Below the pieces are notes generated by a model, which was given only the letters and a program-made list of their open reading frames with translations, was not told where the DNA came from and made no database searches. Shown in pieces: positions 33,964-42,152 of a stretch of 64,000 nucleotides of DNA (position 1 is the stretch's first letter; each line of letters starts with the position of its first letter). Position numbers and translations under genes: made by a program. Location of the stretch: positions 1 through 64,000 of the forward strand of contig JAEINL010000010.1 of NCBI GenBank assembly GCA_016342655.1, read 5' to 3'. Source of the DNA: Sphaerochaeta sp. GTDB taxonomy: Bacteria; Spirochaetota; Spirochaetia; Sphaerochaetales; Sphaerochaetaceae.

Positions 33964-35436
33964 TTATATTTGCCTTTTCAAGAATTTCTTTTGGAAGAAA
34001 GGCAAGGCTAATGAAATGATAATCAAAACAAAGAAAGTAAGTGAAATTCCTGTTGATATGAAGGTCTTATAATCTCCCTTGGACATGAGCAAAGCCCTTC
34101 TAAAATTGCTTTCTGCCATGGGTCCAAGAATCAGTCCTAGAATAACAGGAGATGAAGATACTTCTGTTTTTTGGAGAAAATATCCTACAATTCCGAAAAA
34201 AAGCATAACTGAAACATCAAAGATACTGTTGTTCAAGGCATAAGAGCCCACAAAACACAGCAGGAAAATGGTGGGTACAAGAATCGACTTCGGAACTGAA
34301 AGGACTTTTGCAAATAGCCGTACGCTATTGAGACCAAGAACAAACATGCATATGTTTGCGATAAAGAGCCCAATGAACAAGGCATACACAATAGGGCCAT
34401 TATTCTGAAACAAAAGGGGTCCTGGCTGTAGGCCTTGTACCATAAGGGCTCCGATCATGATGGCTGCAACTGCATCCCCTGGCACTCCTAAGGTAAGCAT
34501 CGGTATCAAGGCACCGCCTGTCACCCCGTTATTTGCTGCTTCGGGTGCGGCTATTGCCTCAGGAAGCCCGGTACCAAACAACTCAGGATTTTTAGAGAAA
34601 CTTTTTGCCTGTCCATATGCAATAAAAGACGCAATGTCTGCACCAACTCCTGGAATACAACCTATGAGCGAGCCCATGGTTCCATAGATCACACCACTTT
34701 TGACTATCATGCCCCAGTCAGAACGTTTGGGGAACACATGGGTAATGGCTTTTGCTACCACTACCTTTTGTTTCATTTCCTCCACTCCAACAAAAGCCTG
34801 GCTCATTGCAAACAAACCAATCATGACAGGAATGAAGTTAATACCACTGAAAAGATTCATGTTATTAAAAGTAAAACGCATGCTTCCTGTTATGCTATCG
34901 ATACCAATAGTAGCCAGAAGGATTCCCAAAGCCCCGCTAATCAATCCCTTCATCATGGAATTCCCTGAAATGGAGGAAATAATACATAACCCAAATACAG
35001 CCAGCATAAAAAATTCAGGAGCACTGAACTTGAGTGCAAATTTTGCAAGTATAGGAGAGATAAGGATAAGATACACACAACTTATCATACCACCGATAAA
35101 TGAGCTGGTCGTTGAGATACCCAAAGCCCTTCCAGCTTCACCTTTTCCTGCCATCTTATAGCCATCCAAGGCTGTCGCAGCTGAAGCAGGGGTTCCAGGA
35201 GTGTTCAACAGAATGGCTGCTATGGAGCCACCGTAAACAGCACCAACATAGACACCGATCAGAAGCAGGATACTGTGCGTAGCATCCATCCCAAAGGTCA
35301 AAGGAAGCACAAGGGCAACCCCCATGGTTGTCGTCAGACCAGGAAGGCAACCTATACAGATTCCACTGGCAACCCCAAGGACAATGAATAATAAGACAGA
35401 GGGTTCGAAAACCAAACGGAAAGCTTCAACTATCAT
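33964..35436 (-). CDS. Tripartite tricarboxylate transporter, large membrane subunit TctA
   Basis: A 490-residue polytopic membrane protein, about 11-12 helices. TctA signatures: GCLPGLTTTMGVALVLPLTF near the N-terminus, then NTPGTPASAATALDGY, GCIPGVGADIASFIAYGQAK and LGVPGDAVAAIMIGALMVQG. It forms the sodium- or proton-driven channel of a TTT-type uptake system for carboxylates. The start follows TAGGAGCAC; the longer frame adds nine residues. With TctB and TctC it should import the sugar acid used by this operon. Confidence 0.93.
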   Translation of the reverse strand: MIVEAFRLVFEPSVLLFIVLGVASGICIGCLPGLTTTMGVALVLPLTFGMDATHSILLLIGVYVGAVYGGSIAAILLNTPGTPASAATALDGYKMAGKGEAGRALGISTTSSFIGGMISCVYLILISPILAKFALKFSAPEFFMLAVFGLCIISSISGNSMMKGLISGALGILLATIGIDSITGSMRFTFNNMNLFSGINFIPVMIGLFAMSQAFVGVEEMKQKVVVAKAITHVFPKRSDWGMIVKSGVIYGTMGSLIGCIPGVGADIASFIAYGQAKSFSKNPELFGTGLPEAIAAPEAANNGVTGGALIPMLTLGVPGDAVAAIMIGALMVQGLQPGPLLFQNNGPIVYALFIGLFIANICMFVLGLNSVRLFAKVLSVPKSILVPTIFLLCFVGSYALNNSIFDVSVMLFFGIVGYFLQKTEVSSSPVILGLILGPMAESNFRRALLMSKGDYKTFISTGISLTFFVLIIISLALPFFQKKFLKRQI

Positions 35437-35446
35437 TTTTGTGCTC

Positions 35447-35893
35447 CTAAAATAAAATTCCAAATCTAAAGGGGACTTTTAAAACATATACAAAAACGCT
35501 ATACACCACCGCTGTTATTGCAAAAGCCATAAAAACCCTAAAAACCCATGTATATTTTCCAAACCAAGTAATAAAGCCGTAGAGCATAAGAAATGTAGCT
35601 ATGCCAAAGCCGATATAATACATACCCAACAGATAGACAACCAAAAGGCCCATTGATAGGTATACCCTAACCTGATCGGGGGTTCCCAATACCAATGGAG
35701 TAGCATCATGTTTTGAGAATGCGTGAATACCAACAGTAATTGCGGCAACAAGCATAATAACGCTAATTAATATTGGCCAATACCCTGGACCGGGCACTCC
35801 ATTTTTTGCATTTGGCAATTGCATCGCTAAAAATATAATGCCTATTGCCAATACACTAAAAATACTTGCGATTATCAGATTCCCTTTTTTCAT
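35447..35893 (-). CDS. Tripartite tricarboxylate transporter, small membrane subunit TctB
   Basis: A 148-residue protein with four hydrophobic segments, the usual TctB size and layout, including the PGPGYWPILIS segment after the first helix. It ends 10 bp before the tctA start. Confidence 0.88.
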   Translation of the reverse strand: MKKGNLIIASIFSVLAIGIIFLAMQLPNAKNGVPGPGYWPILISVIMLVAAITVGIHAFSKHDATPLVLGTPDQVRVYLSMGLLVVYLLGMYYIGFGIATFLMLYGFITWFGKYTWVFRVFMAFAITAVVYSVFVYVLKVPFRFGILF

Positions 35894-35932
35894 GTGATTC
35901 CCTTACTTCCTACATTCAAGAAAAAGAGGTAA

Positions 35933-35963
35933 GCATGACTTCTTGAAAAACAAGAAGCCATGC
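35933..35963 (-). terminator. Intercistronic hairpin between tctC and tctB
   Basis: A 13-bp stem (GCATGACTTCTTG / CAAGAAGCCATGC, one G-T pair) with an AAAAA/TTTTT loop. It lies directly after the binding-protein gene, as at two other transporter operons here, and probably limits downstream expression. Confidence 0.6.
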
Positions 35964-35970
35964 GTTCCGT

Positions 35971-36939
35971 TTATTGGGCAAGTCCTATCTTTTTGATAAG
36001 CTTCTCATAAAACTCGTTCTCTCTCTGTAGTTTTTCTGCAAATGCCGCTGTACCTATGATTTCAATGTCATTGTTGGTATTCTTCATAAACTTGATGAAC
36101 GTATCGGTCTTCACTGCCTTCATTATTGATTCAGTAAGAAATTCAACTGTTGCCTGAGGAGTACCTACAGGAACACAATAGCCTCTCCAAGTTCCTATCA
36201 CAACATCATAACCAAGCTCTCCTGCAGTAGGCACATCAGGACAATCAACAAGACGATTAGGAGCAAGAACCGCTAGAGTCCTTAGTGCACCAGCCTCTAC
36301 CTGGGAAGCGACTTCAGCATAGGAGACAGAGACCCCATCAAGATGGTTTCCAAGCAAAGAGGTAATGGCAGCCGACGAACCATCAAAAGGAACATGGGTA
36401 AATTCAACTCCTGCTGCCTGTTCCAGGCCTGCTCCTGCTAGATGCCAGATAGAACCAATTCCTGAGTTACCAAACTGTAAATCTTTGGTCTTTGCCGCTA
36501 CAAGTAACTCTTCCAAGGTCTTATACGGAGAATTGACAGGCACTGTGATAGCTGCATATCCGGAATTGACGATTGCAAGTGGAATAAACTGCTTGTAGTC
36601 GATATCACCACCAGTACCGGTGTGAGGAAGCATTACGAGCTCAGGGGCAACCATGGTGATGATCTGTCCGTCGGGTTTTGCATGCATACCATAGGACATA
36701 CCAACGGAACCTGCTCCACCGGTTCTGTTTTCCACTGCAATTCCTGCTGGAAAATCATCCTTCATAGCTGCTGCCAAAGCACGACTTACACTATCGGATC
36801 CACCGCCTGCAGAATAGGGAACGATAATGGTTGCAGGGCCATTGGGATAGGTACCTGCACCTTTCTCAGCAGCTCCTCCAGCAAAAAGTGTTCCAGCCAC
36901 TATAGCAAGAACCATACATACGACAAACATTTTCTTCAT
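35971..36939 (-). CDS. Tripartite tricarboxylate transporter substrate-binding protein TctC
   Basis: A 322-residue periplasmic protein. The signal peptide ends TLFAGGAAEKG with no lipobox. The Bug/TctC fold shows IIVPYSAGGGSDSVSRALA, ENRTGGAGSVG and FGNSGIGSIWHLAGAGLEQAAG. The Asp/Gly loop following PFDGSSAAITSLLGNHLDG lines the carboxylate site in this family. It presents the sugar acid to TctAB. Confidence 0.92.
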   Translation of the reverse strand: MKKMFVVCMVLAIVAGTLFAGGAAEKGAGTYPNGPATIIVPYSAGGGSDSVSRALAAAMKDDFPAGIAVENRTGGAGSVGMSYGMHAKPDGQIITMVAPELVMLPHTGTGGDIDYKQFIPLAIVNSGYAAITVPVNSPYKTLEELLVAAKTKDLQFGNSGIGSIWHLAGAGLEQAAGVEFTHVPFDGSSAAITSLLGNHLDGVSVSYAEVASQVEAGALRTLAVLAPNRLVDCPDVPTAGELGYDVVIGTWRGYCVPVGTPQATVEFLTESIMKAVKTDTFIKFMKNTNNDIEIIGTAAFAEKLQRENEFYEKLIKKIGLAQ

Positions 36940-36968
36940 TTTCTACTCCCTTTAGGCATCAGCCTTTT

Positions 36969-38000
36969 TTATCTTTGAACCCTACCTGAGGCATTGCCTG
37001 CAGCAAGGGATTCAACTTCTTGAATACTGACTAAATTGAAATCATGTTCAATCGAGTGCTTCAAACAGGATGCAGCAACTGCAAAATTGATAGCTTCCTG
37101 GTTACTTTTCTTAACAATCAATGCGTATAGTAATCCACCACCGAAGGAATCGCCTCCGCCTACCCTATCGACAATCTGGATATCATACCGTGGAGAGAAC
37201 CAAGCCTCTTTCCCGTCATACAACATGCCACCCCAGCTGTTGAAACTAGCCGAATGACTGCCTCTGAGTGTAATGGCGACCTTCGCACAACCAAATCGAT
37301 CTACAATCTGTTTTGCTACGCTGATATACCCTTGTTCGTCAAGCTTTCCACTTGTAACATCGGTACCAGTGGCATGAATTCCAAACACATCGCTTGCATC
37401 TTCCTCATTGGCAATGCATACATCTACATAAGGCATCAGAGAGGACATAGTCTTTTCTGCTTCCCCTTTGCTCCAAAGCTTGCCTCTGTAGTTCAAATCG
37501 CAGGAGACAGTAATTCCTTTCACTTTTGCATGTTGGCAAGCTTGTAGACAAATTTCTGGCAATTCCCCTCCTAAGGCAGGGGTAATACCCGTAAAATGGA
37601 ACCAAGTAGCCTCTGCAAAAATAGCGTCCCAATCAAAATCTGACGGTTGGGCCTCAGATATGGAAGAATTTGCACGATCATAGATTACTTTGGATGGACG
37701 CTGGCTTGCCCCTTTCTCAACGAAATACAAACCAAGTCTTCTTCCACCCCTAACCACGTTGCTGGTATCTACCCCAAAATGTCTTACTGCATTGATAGCG
37801 GCTTGACCCAACTCATTAGTAGGGAGTTTTGTGATAAAAGAAGCGCCAATACCATAATTGACCAGTGAAACAGCAACATTGGCCTCTCCTCCAGCATAGC
37901 TGGATTCCCACTGTTCCGCTTGGAGGAATCGGTAATAGCCCATAGGATTGAGTCTCATCATTATCTCACCAAAAGTGATGACTTTCTGTTCCTTGTTCAT
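36969..38000 (-). CDS. kdgK: 2-keto-3-deoxygluconate kinase (PfkB family)
   Basis: A 343-residue ribokinase-fold kinase. FGEIMMRLNP at the start and YAGGEANVAVSLVNYGI form the substrate lid. The C-terminal DRVGGGDSFGGGLLYAL contains the catalytic Asp and anion hole. It phosphorylates KDG to KDPG for the aldolase next to it. ATGA overlap with eda and 29 bp before tctC show one transcript. Sugar kinase class is certain; KDG specificity follows from context. Confidence 0.88.
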   Translation of the reverse strand: MNKEQKVITFGEIMMRLNPMGYYRFLQAEQWESSYAGGEANVAVSLVNYGIGASFITKLPTNELGQAAINAVRHFGVDTSNVVRGGRRLGLYFVEKGASQRPSKVIYDRANSSISEAQPSDFDWDAIFAEATWFHFTGITPALGGELPEICLQACQHAKVKGITVSCDLNYRGKLWSKGEAEKTMSSLMPYVDVCIANEEDASDVFGIHATGTDVTSGKLDEQGYISVAKQIVDRFGCAKVAITLRGSHSASFNSWGGMLYDGKEAWFSPRYDIQIVDRVGGGDSFGGGLLYALIVKKSNQEAINFAVAASCLKHSIEHDFNLVSIQEVESLAAGNASGRVQR

Positions 38001-38665
38001 TTGAGCCCTCGCTTTGTATCATTCCAAATCTTGATTGCCTTTTCAGCCCGTCGAGTTATCTCCTCATACTGCTTTTCTTTGATAAGATTGGTGGGTGCAA
38101 TCCAACTACCTCCGACAGAAAGTACATTTTTCAGTGAAGCCCATTCTGAGAGGGTATCTTCTGAGACGCCTCCAAGAGGGAAGAAATTGATCCCAAGATA
38201 GCTATAGGGACCAGCCATGGCCTTGAAATAGGGAATGCCACCAAGAGGGCCAGCAGGGAATAGTTTCAGGAAATCACATCCCTGCTCATATGCCAATTCC
38301 AACTCACTTGCAGTGGAAATGCCAGGAGCGAAAGGCAATCCACAAGCAATGGCTTCCTGAAGAATTCTTGGGTTAAAGCCAGGAGATACAGCAAAGTCAG
38401 CTCCAAGATCCTTAACCATTCTAGCCTGACCTGTTTTAATCACCGTACCAATACCTATCATCATTTCAGGTACATTGTCATGAATTTCCTTGATTGCTGA
38501 TGGCGCGGCTTCAGTTCTCAACGCAAGCTCAATTGCAGTTATCCCGCCTTTGACCAAGGCCTGGGCTACAGGTACTGCATCCCTTGCATCATCAATGACA
38601 AGAACAGCGACCACTGCTCGTTTCGCCAGTTCAGATTGGATCTCTTCACACATACTCTTTTTCAT
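37997..38665 (-). CDS. eda: KDPG/KHG aldolase
   Basis: A 222-residue class I aldolase cleaving 2-keto-3-deoxy-6-phosphogluconate to pyruvate and glyceraldehyde-3-phosphate. Active-site residues: Glu in GITAIELALRT, Schiff-base Lys in DFLKLFPAGPLGG, and GIGTV. The start is the ATG after AGAGGTACCTTG; the frame extends 26 codons upstream without RBS or family similarity. First gene of the operon. Confidence 0.92.
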   Translation of the reverse strand: MKKSMCEEIQSELAKRAVVAVLVIDDARDAVPVAQALVKGGITAIELALRTEAAPSAIKEIHDNVPEMMIGIGTVIKTGQARMVKDLGADFAVSPGFNPRILQEAIACGLPFAPGISTASELELAYEQGCDFLKLFPAGPLGGIPYFKAMAGPYSYLGINFFPLGGVSEDTLSEWASLKNVLSVGGSWIAPTNLIKEKQYEEITRRAEKAIKIWNDTKRGLK

Positions 38666-38998
38666 CAAGGTACCTCTTTCTTCATATCTGAGTATTACAT
38701 AATATCGTAAATGTATACTACTATCGATAAATATAGATATCAATAAATATCATATTTGTTAACCTATCATATAACCTGATTCTATATTTGTCAATTTAAT
38801 GTTTTTATTTCTCGATTTTAGCCTGTTTTTAGAAATTTTTATACTATTTCTTATGTTTTTACTTATAAGCTATCATATAGGTTGGAATGTTTTGTCTTTG
38901 CATCCTTTTCCCCTGTAATCTAGAGAATGAATAAAACTTTTCAATGCATATTCAAGCCTGTTGGAACACACCGTCAAAATTCATGATGATACAGTGTA
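38666..38998. promoter_or_regulatory. Promoter region of the eda operon
   Basis: On the minus strand TTGACA (38789-38794), 17 bp and TATGAT (38766-38771) form a near-ideal promoter. The leader between it and eda contains tandem AT-rich elements: ATAAATATAGATAT at 38727-38740, and ATAAATAT (38743-38750) continuing as CATAT. There is also a TATCGATA palindrome, a plausible binding zone for the operon's FadR regulator. No gene seen in the remaining AT-rich part. Confidence 0.65.
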
Positions 38999-39036
38999 GT
39001 GGGCATAGTACTACGCCTTGAAATTCTCTACTCCCA

Positions 39037-39062
39037 GAACCCAGCCATTCTTGATTCTTCCC
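39037..39062 (+). repeat. 26-bp direct repeat, right copy
   Basis: Identical to 31777-31802. Here the repeat forms the upstream part of the promoter of the acetyltransferase gene. Confidence 0.8.
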
Positions 39063-39079
39063 TTCCCCTATGGCATTAT
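39051..39079 (+). promoter_or_regulatory. Promoter of AAC(3)-like gene, probably leaderless
   Basis: TTGATT (39051-39056), exactly 17 bp, CATTAT (39074-39079). The expected start of transcription, about 39085-39086, coincides with the ATG, and no ribosome binding site is visible, so a leaderless message is likely. Confidence 0.5.
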
Positions 39080-39085
39080 TGCCCA

Positions 39086-39826
39086 ATGCACACCAAACAA
39101 ACGTTACAAGAAGACTTGAGAAGAATGGGCATCGATCCCAAAGGGACCACCCTTGCCCATTTTTCCTATAAGAGCCTTGGGGATGTCGAAGGCAAAGCCG
39201 AGACAGTCATTGATGCCTTTGTCGAATATATGCGTGATGGCCTGATGGTATTCGCTACCCATACCTGGGCTACAGTCAATGCTGATCAGCCTATCTTTAG
39301 CAGGGAGCACTCTGCCTGTTGTACCGGCATCATCCCTGAGCTTGCAAGAAAAAGAGCCGACGGCTTCCGTTCCGCCCACCCCACCCACTCTGTTGTGGCA
39401 TTCGGCAAGGATGCCCAGGATTTTGTAGCTGGGGATGAAAAGTGCACCACCCCGTGTGCACGGACCTCCGCTTGGGGAAGGCTGCTCGATCGCGATGCTA
39501 CCATTCTCCTGGTGGGTGTTGGCATGAACCGTGATACCTATATCCACGGCATTGAGGAGTGGGTCGAGGTACCGAATCGTCTCGACGAGAAGCCTCACCT
39601 GCTTAGCAGCACCCTCTTTGAGGGGAATACGGTGCAAGTCCCTTCAAGGGGGCATATCGGTTTTCCTGCAGAACAATTCCCCAGGATTGAAGAGCCTTTG
39701 AAAGAAAGGGGTATCATAAAGGTAGGCCAGATTGGCGATGCCAAGGTATTATACCATACGACTCAGGCCCTCTATGAGGCTCTTGTTCCTATGCTGAAAG
39801 AGAATCCTGGCCTGTTTGACCAATGA
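39086..39826 (+). CDS. AAC(3)-family N-acetyltransferase-like protein
   Basis: A 246-residue protein of the aminoglycoside 3-N-acetyltransferase/YokD family. Landmarks: THTWATVNADQPIFSREHS, RSAHPTHSVVAFGKDAQ (the conserved HPTHS) and RLLDRDATILLVGVGMNRDT. The fold transfers acetyl from acetyl-CoA. Many chromosomal members do not confer resistance, so the substrate is open. The frame extends 29 codons upstream, but that part is the repeat/promoter sequence. Single gene between two minus-strand operons. Confidence 0.85.
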   Translation: MHTKQTLQEDLRRMGIDPKGTTLAHFSYKSLGDVEGKAETVIDAFVEYMRDGLMVFATHTWATVNADQPIFSREHSACCTGIIPELARKRADGFRSAHPTHSVVAFGKDAQDFVAGDEKCTTPCARTSAWGRLLDRDATILLVGVGMNRDTYIHGIEEWVEVPNRLDEKPHLLSSTLFEGNTVQVPSRGHIGFPAEQFPRIEEPLKERGIIKVGQIGDAKVLYHTTQALYEALVPMLKENPGLFDQ

Positions 39827-40144
39827 AAGGCGTGCTGTGCAGCTGGAATATTCTTTTCTAACCTCTAGAACCCATACCTTCGTTCCTGCTTGTGGGGAAT
39901 GAATTGACTACCCCAACAGAGGCCTTGATGAGGGAGAGTCCATCTGTGATGTGTCCCAAACGAGTTGTACTGTCGCACCTTAATCGCCCCATGACTGACC
40001 AAAGAAAGGCATAGGGACCTGACCATCAAACATGAGCTGCAGAGCCTCAGGGCTTTGGGTATGCAAAGGGGATTCGCCTCCAGCTCTCAAAAAGACCGAA
40101 GCCAATTCCTGATGCGGAGATTCCAAGATAGGTTTCCTACTGGA
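39827..40144. other. 318-bp intergenic region, no gene recognised
   Basis: Mixed-composition DNA between converging genes. One frame stays open for about 50 codons toward the permease gene but has no RBS, family similarity or good start. No clear terminator hairpin with T-run was found. Confidence 0.5.
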
Positions 40145-41119
40145 TTATTGACCAACGCCCTTCTTACTCTTGTAGTTATCTGCTAGATAGTTGATCACCA
40201 TGACCAAGATCATGACAAAGCCCCAAATGGCGGTAGTGAGGAATGCATTCATACGCAGCAGGTTAAACCCACTGGAAAGCATCTGAAGTGTGACCAGGGC
40301 CAGTACAACACCCATGACCCTTCCAAAACCACCAGCACTACTGACACCACCCAACACACAGGCAAGGATGGAGACCAGCAAGTATGAGTTACCATATCCT
40401 GATTTGGCTGAATTGAAACGACTGATCATAACCAGGGCTGCTATGCCTGAATAGATGCTCGAAACCACATAGGTCGACAACAGGATATGGGCATTATTGA
40501 CACCGGAAAACTTGGTTACCGAAGCATTTGAACCATACATATACAGGTTGAACCCGGTTCGTGTCTTGTTCAGAAAGAACCACAGGATACAGGACATCAA
40601 GGCAAATACCAGCAAAGGAAAGGGGATGCCCACTACCGACCCGTTGCCAATAAACAGGATGGCATCAGGAAAGCCTGATATCACATAGCCTTTGGTAACC
40701 ACAATCGCAATGCCGTTGAGCAGCGTCATGGTTCCCAGCGTAGCGAGGATAGGGGTCATGCCTATGTAGGCTATCAAAAAACCATTGCCAAGGCCGATAA
40801 CAACAGCAACACCCAACCCTGCAAGCAAAGCAAGCAGCATGACCAGAAAGGGAGGAGCACTTCCTTCCATACCCTTCATGATCAGAGCACAGGTGATTCC
40901 CACCATATTCGCTGTTGCTATGATCGACAGGTTGATGCCCCCGGTAATCAGGACAACCATCATAGCCAGGGCAAAAATCCCCAGCTCAGGAAGCTGAAAG
41001 GCCATTCCCTGCAAGTTACCAGAGGTCATGAAAGCCCCACCGGTCACCAGTACCATACCGAACAACACCACTACCATGATCAGAGCAAGAACCGTAAGCT
41101 CATTCTTTCGCATTTTCAT
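40145..41119 (-). CDS. Sugar ABC transporter permease (RbsC/LsrD type)
   Basis: A 324-residue BPD_transp_2 permease with about ten hydrophobic segments. Family marks: GGINLSIIATANMVGI near residue 60, GMTPILATLGTMTLLNGIAIV and CVLGGVSSAGGFGRVMGVVLA. It pairs with the preceding permease (ATGA overlap) as a heterodimer, as in LsrC/LsrD. Last gene of the operon. Confidence 0.9.
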   Translation of the reverse strand: MKMRKNELTVLALIMVVVLFGMVLVTGGAFMTSGNLQGMAFQLPELGIFALAMMVVLITGGINLSIIATANMVGITCALIMKGMEGSAPPFLVMLLALLAGLGVAVVIGLGNGFLIAYIGMTPILATLGTMTLLNGIAIVVTKGYVISGFPDAILFIGNGSVVGIPFPLLVFALMSCILWFFLNKTRTGFNLYMYGSNASVTKFSGVNNAHILLSTYVVSSIYSGIAALVMISRFNSAKSGYGNSYLLVSILACVLGGVSSAGGFGRVMGVVLALVTLQMLSSGFNLLRMNAFLTTAIWGFVMILVMVINYLADNYKSKKGVGQ

Positions 41120-42141
41120 ACCCGTGCCCCCTCTGGCAGCACAACGTCCTCTAGTACGTCAATGCGTCTCACATTGCTATTGTGTTTCTCCCTGAAGGAG
41201 CTGAACCCAACACTGATCAGGATGACCAACCCTACCATTACGTCATACCACACAGCAGACACTTTCATCAGGGTCATCCCGTTCTGCACGATTGCCAACA
41301 ACATGACTCCCAGGAATGTCCCCAACACGGTACCCTTGCCTCCGCTCAGGCTTGCCCCTCCCAGTACGACCGCTGCAATGACATTCAGCTCCTTCCCTAC
41401 GATTGAGTTGGGTGCAACTGTCTGGACCAGCAACGCTTGGACAATGCCGGCAAAGGAAGCCATGAGTCCCATAAAGCCGTATACAAATACCTGGGTGAAC
41501 ATCACATTGATGCCAACTCTGGCAGCCGAGGTTGCATCGCCTCCTACTGCATAGACACTTCGTCCCAATCGGGTAAATTTGAGCATCCAGGCAGTGAGGG
41601 CCATCAGGACAAACCAGATGACCGTAACCACCGACAATCCGAAGGGGATACCCGATTCGGTTGTCAGGGTAAGGAATCGAATCTGGGAAAAGGAATTGAA
41701 GCAAGAAGGAAGGGCATAGATCCACCGCCCTTTGGTTATCACGATAAGGAGCCCATAATAGAGGTTCATGGTCGCAATAGTGGTGATGATCGGGGGAATG
41801 GCAAACTTGTGGATGAGCAATCCGTTGATGCTTCCCAGTACCAAGGCAACAACCATTGCTATGGCAAAAGCTGTAAGCATTGAACCACCATACTTGAGAC
41901 AGAGGGTGATGCTGGTATATTCCGATATGGTCGCAACCGCTGCAAAGGACATGTCTATACCACCGGAAATAAGCACAAGCAGGACTCCAATGGCTAGGAT
42001 CCCAGAGAATGCAGTGCTCTTCAGAAGGTCAAACAGATTTTCCAAGGTGAAGAAATTTGGATTGATGGTGGTGATCAAGGCACTGAACACAAGGATAATG
42101 ATGAATACATAGGCTTCATGCCGTTGTAGGATCTTCTTCAA
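41116..42141 (-). CDS. Sugar ABC transporter permease (RbsC/LsrC type)
   Basis: A 341-residue permease with GGIDMSFAAVATISEY, FAIPPIITTIATMNLYYGL and AVVLGGASLSGGKGTVLGTFLG segments typical of ribose/AI-2 type importers. Starts at TTG with GGGAGG 7 nt upstream. Follows the ATPase gene by 11 bp. Confidence 0.9.
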   Translation of the reverse strand: MKKILQRHEAYVFIIILVFSALITTINPNFFTLENLFDLLKSTAFSGILAIGVLLVLISGGIDMSFAAVATISEYTSITLCLKYGGSMLTAFAIAMVVALVLGSINGLLIHKFAIPPIITTIATMNLYYGLLIVITKGRWIYALPSCFNSFSQIRFLTLTTESGIPFGLSVVTVIWFVLMALTAWMLKFTRLGRSVYAVGGDATSAARVGINVMFTQVFVYGFMGLMASFAGIVQALLVQTVAPNSIVGKELNVIAAVVLGGASLSGGKGTVLGTFLGVMLLAIVQNGMTLMKVSAVWYDVMVGLVILISVGFSSFREKHNSNVRRIDVLEDVVLPEGARV

Positions 42142-42152
42142 AACACACCTCC

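Noticed and set aside
39900-40150. An open frame running from the intergenic region toward the permease gene.
   Set aside because: It has no start signal, no recognisable motifs and runs into the permease gene antisense; it looks like chance.
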